Positions 46,153 through 57,600 of a stretch of DNA of 64,000 nucleotides are shown piece by piece. Source of the stretch: Halicephalobus mephisto (Eukaryota > Nematoda > Chromadorea > Rhabditida > Panagrolaimidae); NCBI GenBank assembly GCA_009193035.1, contig SWDT01000007.1, positions 795,150 to 859,149 of the forward strand. Direction: 5' to 3'. The position numbers and the translations under genes are program-made. The notes under the pieces are model-generated. The model did not search any database. It saw only the letters and a program-made list of their open reading frames with translations, and was not told the origin of the DNA. The number at the start of each line of letters is the position of its first letter. Positions within the stretch are counted from its first letter, which is position 1.

Positions 46153-46315
46153 TTTCGAAATCAAAAAAGGAAAAATCCCATCCGTCTTTGGTCCAAAGAT
46201 ATCTTTGGTCCTGAAAAGAATTTTAATTATTTAAAAATAAAACAGAAATTTAAGATAACGAGGGGGTCATTAGCTGCAGACAGAGGCCTTGTCTTTAATG
46301 GCACGAATTAAAGAA

Positions 46316-46765
46316 CCAAGTAACAAAATTATTCATCGAACAAAAAAGTAATTTTCGTGCTGGGACCATAGATTAAAATATTTTCAGAAATAAAGTCTCA
46401 ACACGAATGACATCTGGTTTGCTTTTACAAGTATTAATAATAGTATTTTAGAAACTAGAAATTAAACTATTTATTAAAAAAGTAGTTTTCGTGTTGGGAC
46501 CATAAGTTAAAATACCTTCAGAAATAAAGTTTCGAAATGAATAATATCTGGTTTGCTTTTACAAGTATTAATAATAGTATTTTAGAAACTAGAAATTAAA
46601 CTATTTATCGAACAAGAAAGAAGTAGTTTTCGTGTTGGGACCATAAGTTAAAATATCTTCAGAAATAAGGTCTCAACACGAATGACATCTGGTTTGCTTT
46701 TACAAGTATTAATAATAGTATCTTAGAAAATAGTAACCAAATTATCCATCGAACAAAAAAATCAT
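46316..46765. repeat. ~140-base array upstream of neurensin
   Basis: Three units with TTCGTGTTGGGACCATAAGT, AAATAAAGTCTCAACACGAA, TGACATCTGGTTTGCTTTTA and CAAGTATTAATAATAGTATT. Both orientations of the GGACC/CGAA motif are present in each unit. Confidence 0.8.
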
Positions 46766-46899
46766 TTGTAGTAAAATCAAAACTTCTTTTTTAAGATTAT
46801 TCGACAAAACATTGCCGTTACTAATCTCGCCGCGAAAATTACTTAATTCATTCTTCAATAATCATATTAGCTATTATTTTTAAAATCACTAAATTACTC

Positions 46900-47400
46900 A
46901 TCAAAAAAGAGCAAAAAGTCATTTTTAGTAAGATTCATAATTTTTTAAATTTAAAATTTTTTTACTTTTTTTATTTTTAAAAATTTTTCTTTTTTTAAAT
47001 TTTCTATTTTTTTTAAATTTAAAATTTTTTATATTTTTAAAATTTTTTTTACTTTTTTTAATTTTTAAAGAATTTTTTACTTTTTTTATTTTAAACAATT
47101 TTTTTACTTTTTTTATTTTAAACAATTTTTTTATTTTTTTTTAATTTTAAAAACTTTAATCCTTAGTCCCGGAACGAACAAGGCCTAGTTTAATCTTCGC
47201 CCACGAACTTTGTCAATTTTTAAAATTCCCACAGGACCGGTGAGTGTCTTGATATTTAAATTTCACCTTCGAAGTCGGAAATCCCAAACGTAATAAAGAC
47301 CAAAAACTTCAAAAACTCACAAAAGCCCTCTAGGCTTAATTAATTTTTTTCGAAAAATTTTAAAACTAAAACAAGTCAAAGAAACCAAATCCACTCAAAG
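46900..47400. other. T-rich tract and unique spacer
   Basis: 46930-47150 is T-rich with a ~25-base unit (TTTTTACTTTTTTTATTTTA). 47160-47340 is GC-richer but shows no supported exon; it may be part of the neurensin promoter. Confidence 0.4.
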
Positions 47401-47945
47401 AAGGAAATATAAAAAATTAAAAATTATAAAAATAAATATTTAAAAAATTAAATATTGTAAAAAATTAAAAACTATAAAAATAAATATTTTAGAAAACTAA
47501 ATACTGTAAAAAATTAAAAACTATAAAAACTGAATATTTAAAAACCTAAATATTGTATGATATTAAATACTGTAAAAAATTAAATATTTTAGAACACCAA
47601 ATACCGTAGAAAATTAAACATTTTAAAAAACTAAATATTGTAAAAAATTAAAAATTAAACATTTTAGAAAACTAAATACTGTAAAAAATTAAAAATTATA
47701 AAAATAAATATTTTAGAAAACTAAATACTGTAAAAATAAACATTTTAGAAAATTAAGTACCGTAAGAAATCAAATATTTTAAAGAAATAAATACTGTAAA
47801 AAATTAAAAATTATAAAAATTAAACATTTTACAAAACTAAATACTGTAAAAATAAACATTTTACAAAACTAAATACTGTAAAAATAAACATTTTAGAAAA
47901 TTAAGTACCGTAAAATATTAAATATTTCAAAAGACTAAAAGCCGT
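47400..47945. repeat. ~50-base AT array with AAACTAAATACTGTAAAAA
   Basis: About eleven units of ATTTTAGAAAACTAAATACT. 47950-48220 is unique, with no convincing frame. Confidence 0.7.
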
Positions 47946-48224
47946 AAAATCTTCAAAAAACAACAAAGGCCAGTTTTTGCTTTTTCGGGGAAAGCGTTCT
48001 CTAAATTGTTTCCGAAAAAAATCCGTTTCCTGAATGGAATTGCTCTTGAAAAAAGCAATAACGAAGGACTTCAAAACCTTCCAAAAAAATGCCTAAGGCA
48101 AAAAATATGTCAACAAAAGCAAAATTATAGAATTCTTTGAAGAAATGGAAATTGAGCTAATGAGGTCTCGGATGGGGACCCTAACCAGGATTGACATATT
48201 TGAAAAATTGGACGCCGGATTAAC

Positions 48225-49050
48225 CGTGATGTGACGTCTTTGTCCCGGACATTCATGTTCTAATTTTTAAATTAAAGTTTTCAAAACTGAAAAATAAACA
48301 ATCTTACATAACTCTAAAACTGTTATATAATATTTTAAAAACCATTTTAAATAAGCTTCTATTTCTTAAAATAGTTTTGATGTAAAATTTCAAATATCTT
48401 TAAAATCTAGAATTAGTCTTCAGAATCCTGGATTCTGAAGGTTGACTTTTGATTCTAATTTTAGATTCAGAATCTATGAAGTTTATTACATCATTGTAAA
48501 TATTTTTAGTCAGTCCTAAATATAGAATTAGGGTATAAATACGTATGATATAAATCTCTGGTATATAAGTGTCATATAATCCAGAATCCTGGATTCCGGA
48601 GAATAACTATTAATTCTGACCTTAGATTCAGAATCTCCATGTTTGATTACGTTATTAAAAGTGCTTTCTAACCAATCTTAAATATAGAATTTAGGTATAA
48701 ATACGTATGATATAAATATCTAATATATAAGTGTCATATGATCCAGAATCCTGAATTCTGGAGAACAACTATTAATTCTGACCTTAGATTCAGAATCTCC
48801 AGGCTTGATTAAATTATTAAAAGTGCTTTCTAATTAATCCTAATTCTAAAATTAAAAAATAAATGTCACAAGATAGGAAATTTTTAATGCTTTTAGAATT
48901 GGGAATTAGTCTTGAAAATTTTGAATTCTGAGTTTACTTCTGGTTTTAGATTCAGAATTCACGAATCCTATTACCCTATTACAGATGCTTTTTCAGTCAT
49001 AGCTACAGTATAGGAACATGAATTTTTGGACCAGAAACGCCGCATAACCG
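48225..49050 (-). mobile_element. Inverted-repeat element, copy 3
   Basis: Complement of the copies at 7516 and 31550, with ends CGTGATGTGACGTCTTTGTC and CCAGAAACGCCGCATAACC. It holds one more internal unit than the others (CTTAGATTCAGAATCTCCA at least twice), which accounts for its greater length. Confidence 0.7.
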
Positions 49051-49209
49051 GATTAATCGATGGAAATTTTTCGATGAAAAAACTAAAGCCTTGAGGAAAT
49101 TTAATCTGACTGTGAACGTCAATTTTTGTTTTTTCATGGCTTAATTTCAAAAAACGTTTTTACAACTTCCGTAAGTAATGACATTGAATTTGCGTAGAAG
49201 ATTTGTTGG

Positions 49210-49745
49210 TGCTCAAAAGGTCAATAACTAAGTTAAATGTCAAAAAACAAATTTAAAAAACTTCGTAGTGGGACCTTAGATTGAAAATATATATTTATAA
49301 AAATCATTAGTCCTACCACGAATTTAGCAATATTCAATGTATAATAACTAATTTCGTGGTGGGAGAATAAATCAAAGAAATTTCGTGGTGGGATATTAGA
49401 TTGAAAATATATATTTATAAAAATCATTAGTCCTACCACGAATTTGGTAATATCTAATATATAATAACTAATTTTGTGGTGGGACATTAGATTGAAATAC
49501 ATCTGTAAAAATAGAAAAAATTGTTATTTAAAAAATCACTGGTCCCACTGCGAATTTAGTAATTATTCAATACACAGTAACTAATTTCGTGGTGGGAGAA
49601 TAAATCAAAGAAATTTTGTGGTGAGACCTTAGATTGAAAATATATTTTTTTTAAAAATTGTTGTTTGAAAAATCACTGGTCTCGCCGCGAATTCAATAAT
49701 TCCTAAGTATACGGTAACTAATTTCGTGGTAAGAGGTTCAAACAT
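49210..49745. repeat. ~180-base array with CTAATTTCGTGGTGGGAGAA
   Basis: Three units containing AGATTGAAAATATATATTTA, ATCATTAGTCCTACCACGAA and TTTCGTGGTGGGA. The minus-strand frame at 49233-49502 is a by-product. Confidence 0.75.
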
Positions 49746-49989
49746 TTTTCGTTTTAAAATTAAAGTGTTTTTTAATTTTTTAATTTTTAATTTTTTAATT
49801 TTTTTACTTTTTATTTTTTACTTTTTAGGGAAAATCCCACGAATTGGTCCCAGAACGGACAACGCTCAGTTCAGTCTTTAACCACGAACTTGGGTAATAA
49901 AGTTTTAAAGAATTATTAATCGACTTTGTACTTAGGGAATATATCAGCCATTGTTCGTGGTGAGACCAAAATTTAAAATTTCTGCAGAA

Positions 49990-50600
49990 AAAATTACAAA
50001 AATAAAAGAATATTAAATTTGAAATCTTTCGTATCAGGACCAAAGGACCAAAATTTGACATTTCTCTTCAGAAATAAGAAAATTGAAACTTTTCGTGTTG
50101 GGACCAAATGTGAAAATATTCTTTTCAAAAAATAAAACTTTTTCGTGTTGGGACCAAATGTGAAAATTCTCTTTAAAAATTCATAAAAATAAAACTTTCG
50201 TGTTAGGATCAAATGTGAAAATTTCTTTCAGAAATAAAATTTTCGTGTGGGACCAAATGTGAAAATTTCTTTTCAAAAAGTAAAATTTTTCGTGTTAGGA
50301 CCAAATGTGAAAATTTCTTTTCAGAAAATAAAAATTTTTCGTGTTGGGACCAAATGTGAAAATTTCTTTTCAGAAAATAAAATTTTTCGTGTTGGGATCA
50401 AATGTGAAAATTTCTTTTCAAAAAGTAAAACTTTTTCGTGTTAGGACCAAATGTGAAAATTTCTTTTCAGAAAATAAAATTTTTCGTGTTGGGACCAAAT
50501 GTGAAAATTTACTCTTTAAAAAATTAAATTGTTTTCGTGTTGGGACCAAAACTTAAAATTCCCTTTCAGAAAATAAAACTTATTTTATAAAATTGAATTA
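49990..50600. repeat. ~47-base array, TTTTTCGTGTTGGGACCAAA
   Basis: About eleven very regular units: TTTCGTGTTGGGACCAAATG then TGAAAATTTCTTTTCAGAAA. It is the tidiest array of the GGACC/CGAA family here. Several frames stay open across it without being genes. Confidence 0.85.
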
Positions 50601-50619
50601 AAAATACTTTCGTGCCAGG

Positions 50620-51480
50620 ACCGTCCTTCGCCTACGATTTTAATTACTTTTTCTTTAAAAATGAAACAAATACGAATTTTCGGAGTAAATTTAAATCAAA
50701 TTCAAAACAATCCATAAAAAATTAAATAATTTACATTTGTAAAAATGAATGTTTCCATTTTTAGAAATAAAACTAATTTTTTTCTCGTTCATTTTCCATC
50801 ACAAATGACGATTATTTAAAAATTAAATAATTTCAAATTAAAAATTCGAAAAAAATAGTTTTAAATAAAAAAAATTTTTTGAATAAAAAAGTTGGAAAAA
50901 ATTCAAAAATAATTTTAAATAAAAAATAAAATTTTAAAAAATAAAAAATTCAAAAAATAATTTTATATAAAAAATTCAAAAATAATTTTAAATAAAAAAT
51001 AAAATTTTAAAAAAATAAAAAATTCAAAAAATAATTTTTAAATAATTTTATATGAAAAATAAAATTTTAAAAAATAAAGAATTCAAAAAATAATTTTATA
51101 TAAAAAATAAAATTTGAAAAAAATTTAAAATTCAAAAAATAATTTTATATAAAAAATAAAAATTCAAAAAAAAAATTTAAAATAATTTTATATAAAAAAT
51201 AAAATTTTAAAAAATAAAAATTCAAAAAAATTGGAAAAAACAAGTAATTTGAAATTCACTCAACAAGTACGTATTTTCCGTTTTTATTTTCGAAAAAGTC
51301 GAGTGTCCATTGAGCCAATGCGATTAATTTCCGACCATTTTCGAAAATGGCATTCGTATAGCCTGAGGAAATGGAGCCAAAAATAAAAATGTGTATTCTA
51401 CATACAAATTAGAATTTGAGGATTTCTGGAGATTACATACGGTATTTCATTATTTAACAAACATGAAAAATTATTTTTTT
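50620..51480. other. AT-rich spacer
   Basis: 50830-51240 is an A-rich ~60-base array (TTCAAAAAATAATTTTATAT). 51270-51380 is a short unique island with no supported exon. Confidence 0.45.
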
Positions 51481-52300
51481 TATAAAATTTAAAAAAATTA
51501 TTTTTTTATAAAATTAAAAGAAAATTAATTTTTTTTATAAAATTTAAAAAAATTATTTTTTTATAAAATTAAAAGAAAATTATTTTTTTTATTACATTTT
51601 TGAAATTATTTTTTTTATTCTTAAAATATTAATTTTGAGTAATTTTGAAATATTTCTGATTTTAGAAGATTCTAGAAGATTTTTAAAATTCTCACTAGAT
51701 TTTAAAAGATTCTCAAAAATCTTAGAAACCGAGAAATTCTAAAAATTTTCAGAATCTTCTTTCAGATTTCAGGAATTTCCAAAAATTTCAACTAGATTCT
51801 CGAAGATTTTCAAAAATTCCAGAAGCCTTCGAAAAAATTTCAGAATCTTCTTTCAGATTCCAGGGATTTCTAAAAACATTAAATTTTCAAAAATTCCAGA
51901 AGTCTTCGAAAAATTCTAAAAATTTTCAGAATCTTCTTTCAGATTTCAGGAATTTCCAAAAATTTCAACTAGATTCTCGAAGATTCTCAAAAATTCCTGA
52001 AGTCTTCGAAAAAATTTCAAAATCTTCTTTCAGATTCCAGGAATTTCTAAAAACATTAAATTTTCAAAAATTCCAGAAGTCTTCGAAAAATTTTCAGAAT
52101 CTTTTTTCAGATTTCAAGAATTTCCAAAAATTTCAACTAGATTCTCGAAAATTCTTAAAAATTTCAAAAGCCCTCAGAAGATTCTTAAAATTTTCAACAA
52201 ATTCCAAACTTTTTGAAAAACATAATTTTTTAAAAATTCCATTATTTCCAAGAAGTTTCTATTCAATTTTAACGATTAAAAAAGTAAAAAAAAATAATTA
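51480..52300. repeat. ~165-base array with CAGAATCTTCTTTCAGATTC
   Basis: Five diverged units with TTTCAACTAGATTCTCGAAG and AATTCCAGAAGTCTTCGAAA; 51480-51600 is a small A/T array (TTTTTTTATAAAATTTAAAA). Confidence 0.65.
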
Positions 52301-52599
52301 AATTTTTTCAAAGAATTGTTTCTCATTAATTTTCACTTATGGAACAACTGCTCCAGGCCATGTGGATTGGATACTGTACGATTTCTGAGAAACTAAAAAA
52401 TGGAAAAATGGAAAACTAAAAAAATGGAAAATAACCATTTGGATATCCGTTGACCGCCAGATCCAAAATGGAACTCGGCTTAGGTTTCCATTTTTTTCTT
52501 TAAAAAATTAAAAATTTCAAAAAATTCGAAATTTTTTTAATATTTAAAATATTCGAAAAATTTAAATTTAAAAAAATACAACATTTTAAAAAATTATTT

Positions 52600-53060
52600 A
52601 ATTCAAAAAATTGCAAAAATCTCACGGAAAAAATTCCAGAAATCTCTACAAGGTTCTGATAATTCTAAAAACTTCAGCAATCTCTATAGAATTCTGGAAA
52701 ATTCTAAAAATTCTAACAAGATTCTAGAAAATTTCATAATTCTCTACAAAATTTTAGAAACTTTTATAAAACTTTTAAAATTCCCATGAAAAAGACTCCA
52801 GAAGCCTATATAGAATTGTGGAAGATCCTAAAAATTCTAACAAGATTCTTAAAAAATCCAGAATCCTCCACAAATTTCAGAAACTTATAAAATTCTTAAA
52901 ATTCTCATGAAAAAAACTCCAGAAGCCTATACAGAATTCTGAAAGATCTTAAAAATTCTAACAAGATTCTAAAAAATCCAGAATCCTTTACAAAATTTCA
53001 GAAATCTTTGTAAAATTCTTAAAATTTCCATAGAATCCTACAGAATGTCTTTCTACTATC
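52600..53060. repeat. ~95-base array with AAAAATTCTAACAAGATTCT
   Basis: Four units with ACTCCAGAAGCCTATATAGA and AATCCTCCACAAATTTCAG. Bases 52300-52600 before it are AT-rich without a gene. Confidence 0.65.
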
Positions 53061-54540
53061 TTCTAGGAGGTTCTATGACCCCTTTACAGTACCCCACAAG
53101 TCTTCATTAAATTCTACAAGATTCTAGAATCCACAGCAAGCCTTCAGAAGTCTCCCTCACTAAATTCCGAAAATCTCCAAATTCAAAACTTTTTTCATAA
53201 TATTCTAATTTTATAAAAAAATAAAAATCGATGTAAAATTAAAAATGAACATTTGAAGAAAGTTTCAATTCTAGTGAAATGCCAAAAAAAAAAAATGATG
53301 TCAGACCACGCAACCACCCGGCTCGGGCCCCGACTAACCACCTCTCTCTCTCTCTCTGACGCCGTTTTTCAAAAAAACAACCACCAGCCGAAGCCAAAGT
53401 TAGTCAGAATTCTTAGTCAACTTCACAAAACCCTATTAGTATAAAAATTAAAACTCTAAAAGTACATTATTAAAAATTAAAATCTTTCAAAATTGTCTCA
53501 ACACGAAAATTTTAAATTTTTAAAAAATTCGAAAATTACTAAAAAATTAAAAGTAAAAAACTCTAAAAACATATTTTTTAAAATTAAGATTTTCCAAAAT
53601 TGTCTCAAAACGAAAGTTTTAAAAAATTTGAAAATTATTAAATATAAAAATTAAAAGTAAAAAACTCTAAAAACATATTTTTTAAAATTGTCTTAACACG
53701 AAAGTTTTAAAAAATTCGAAAATTATTAAATATAAAAATTAAAAGTAAAAAACTCTAAAAGTATATTTTTAAAAATTAAAATTTTCCAAAATTGTCTCAA
53801 CACGAAAAATTTTAATTTTTAGAAAATTTTAAAATTTCAGAAATTTCTAAAATTACAAAATATTTTAAGCTTTTCGAAATTGTTTTAATACGAATTTTCA
53901 GAATTTTCTAAAATTAGAAATAAATATTTTTCAAAATTATCTCGATACGAATTTTTGGGATTGCATGAAAACAAAAAAAAGAGAATTAAGACGAAACAAA
54001 TTGGTTTCAACATAAATTACCAGATTTGCCACTTTTTTGTTTTTTTTCATTCTCGTTTTCTCAAGAATTCAAAAATTCCAAAAAATAATCTTAACATAAT
54101 TTTTAAAACTTTTTAAAAAAAATTATTAAATTTCTTTTTTCATAAAAAACTTTAAAAATTCAAGTTTTTAGAATTTAAAAAAATTATTAAATTTCCTTTT
54201 ACAAAAAAATCAAAAATTTTTAAAAATAAAAAATTTTCAGAATTTTTGAAAAATTAAAAAATCCAAATTTTTAGAATTTTTTAAAAATAAAAAAATCAAA
54301 ATTTTCAGAATTTTTTAAAAATAAAAAAAATAAAAATTTTCAGAATTTTTAAAAATAAAAAAATTATTAAATTTTTAGAATTTTTGAAAAATAAAAAAAT
54401 CAAAAATTTTCAAAAAATTTGAAAAACAAAAAAAATTATTAAATTTTCAGAATTTTTTAAAAATAAAAAAATTAACAATTTTCAAAATTTAAAAAAAAAT
54501 TATTAAATTTTCTTTTACAAAAAATCCTTTGTTTCCACGT
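53060..54540. repeat. Spacer with (CT)n run and ~115-base arrays
   Basis: A CTCTCTCTCTCTCT tract lies at 53343-53357. 53450-53960 holds four units with AAAATTGTCTCAACACGAAA and ATATTTTTAAAAATTAAAAT. 54060-54520 holds a ~40-base unit ATTTTCAGAATTTTTTAAAA. No gene seen. Confidence 0.6.
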
Positions 54541-54687
54541 ATTTCAAAAATCTTTTATTCCATCTGTCAGGTAAAAACCCTGTAAAATTTCCAATAACTT
54601 TTGAGCTCTTATCCATGTTTTCATCGCCATTTCTCCAATCAAAACCGATGATCACTAAAAATAAGCAATATAAATTGCATAAGACAG

Positions 54688-57600
54688 TTATGCATTCGCA
54701 CTGATTTCTAGATTATTTCCAGAAATATTTAATTCATTTTTTTTCGGAGAATTATTGTTCACTGAATTTGGAGGATTGTTAGGTACGTCAAATTTCTTAA
54801 AATTAATTAATTCTGCAACTTTCATTGTTGGATACAATCCAATAAAATTCGTCGGAATAAGACCTTGTTGACCATTCAATTCACATAACCACCAAAAACC
54901 ATCATTTGTAGAATTTTTTTTTATAACTTTCAAAATATCACCTTCTTTAAAACTAAGTTCATCATCATTTTCCGCTTCGTAATCATATGCAGCATATACT
55001 TGACCATTATTGATGGTTCCTGCCCATCTATCACACATTTCTAAATAATTTATACATTGTTCAAATCCTGCTTCTTTTTCTTCACATTTCCTTATTGGCA
55101 TTTCAGCATCACTCAAAGTAGTTGCATAAATACATGCCCCACTTTCAACCAATAATTTCAACATGGCCAAATTATTGCAAGAAGCAGCACAATGAAGTGG
55201 TGACCATCCATCAGAATCCTAAAAAACAAAAAATAAAACAAATCTAAATCTAAAAACAAACCAATGCATTTACATCAGCTTTTGCATCGACCAAAAATTT
55301 GACGATTTCGTAATGACAAGCACAAATGGCGTTATGAAGAGCAGTAATACCTTCATCATTGGGTCTAGATACATCGCTGATCTGAAATAATAAAATTAAT
55401 TCAGTAATAAAATTTACAAAACTAAATTTCACTCAAAATGATATAATTTAAAACAAGTTTTAAAACAAAAAAATTCAAACTCAATTTTCTTTTAAAATAT
55501 TTTTAAAACTTAAATTCCATATATAAAAATTTAGTTTTTTAAATATAAAAATATTGATTTAGAAAGTACTGTATTTTAGAAAATCATTTTTAAAAATTAA
55601 ACAAATTTATGTTTATTTTTAAAATTAAAAATAACTTGTTTTAAAAATTAGAAATTATTTGTTTTAAAAATTAAAAATAATAAATAACTTGTTTTAAAAA
55701 TTAAAAATAATAAATAACTTAATTTTAAAATTGAAAATAATAAATAACTTGTTTTAAAAATTAAAAATTATATATAACTTGTTTTAAAAATTAAAAATTA
55801 TATATAATTTCTTTTTAAAATTACTTTTCTAAAATCACTAACCTTTGCAGCATTTTCTTTTACAGTATCCAATTGTCCTTCCAAAGCTCCATCTAAAAAC
55901 AAAACAAACGGATCAAAAACAATTCTTTTATTGTGTTTCTTTTTTCCAGGAGATTTCAGAATACTTTTTGGTTTAGGTTTGGTGTCATCTGAAGAATTTT
56001 CATCAAAAACAACTGGAAGAACATCTGACGAACTCGATATATCTTCATCCATCGAACTTGAACCACAACTGTCATCTTCCATCATTGATGGTCCTGGAAT
56101 TAATTTTTCATGTTGAGCATTATCGTCATCGGATTCTGTATTTTCTATTTTTTCATCTTTGTTAACTTCAATATTGTGTTCTTCAAAAATTTCTTCTTTT
56201 TCAATTTTTGGTTCTTCTGAAATCACAGATTCTACCGTAATACATTGCTTAGGAGATTCAGCAATTTCATGAGATTCAAGTTCTTTAATCAAAGCTTCTT
56301 CCAATTCAGGAGCCGGCGGCGGTGGTTGTTTCGGTTTCGTTACTGTAGGAATCTTCTTATCAGCTACAGTAACCGCTTCTAGGACAACTTTCGGTTCTTC
56401 TGACATCTTCTGGGGCGACTTCTGAGGAGAAATAGGTTTTGAAGCAAGTTCCAAATTTGACGGATCTGTATTCACTGAGGATTCTGAATATTTTTCTTTT
56501 TTTGGAGAAACCGAAACAGAAACAGCGGCAATTTTCTCTGGAATTTGAGGTTCAGGACCTTTAAAATCTTCAATGATCGGCTTAGGTCGATTCTGAATAA
56601 TTGGTGGAGAATTAACAATACTTCTAAATTGCACTCCATTAGATACAGAAGCCGTAGATGGTTTCTCCGACGCTGTGGGAATTTTTTCAGAATGAAGATC
56701 ATTGAAACTAATATGTGTTCTTCCTTTTTTCTGTTCTTCCAAAAGAACTCTAAATATATCCGCTTCAGGAGCGTCATTTTGCTGAATCCAAGATCTCCTT
56801 TTCAAAGCCTTCATCGAGTCATTTCTGATGCTTAATTGATCAGTTCTTCCATGTCTCAAAAGTCCTTGATCATGAGTACTGTAATATCGATTTCCATTTG
56901 TCACAGCAGAATACGATGGTGGCACAGGTAATTCTATTCCATTATTGAGTAGTCTTACTGTATCATTTCCAGCATATATACTTACAGTATTAGGATTCCT
57001 TTTCGGTGGTGGAGGAGGTTTATCTGGCCGTTTCATTGCTGGTCCTCTTTGTGGCAGTCTAACGGGCGTCGAAATTTGATGTTTTCCTGTTCCACTTACC
57101 GGTGGATGATCTAATTGATCAAATTGAATTTTTTCTGAATCAGAAGATGAATTCATCATTGGTTTTTGAACTTGAAAAGGTCCAACTTGAGCTTGGGGTC
57201 TTTGATTCAATCCAGAATTCGCAATGTTCTGTTTCATCGGACTTCCAGAATTTGACGAAAACGCATTAATTTGTCTTTGTTGAGCAATCGCAGCAGAAGC
57301 CGCAGAAGCACGTCTTCGATAAAGTTGTTCCAACTAAAATTTCATATATAAATAAATTCAAAAAACAATAAAAATAAAAATTTTGAAAAATCCTAAAAAA
57401 TAAAATCGATAATTTTAAACTAATTTCAAATTTTCTTTGTTTTGAATATGCTGACGGAAACGTTTTTGGATTTCAGGAAGCCAAGAACAGAGATGCGCGA
57501 AAAGGAGGCATTAGGGAACTCTTTCTTTCGGACCAAAGGACATCCTGAAAGCACTCAAACGAACACGAAACCAGCTAATTGGATTTTGGTGAATTTTTCT

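Noticed and set aside
49990..50600. Regular array that looks CRISPR-like
   Set aside because: Units are contiguous at ~47 bases, with no distinct spacers; the genome is eukaryotic and there are no cas genes.
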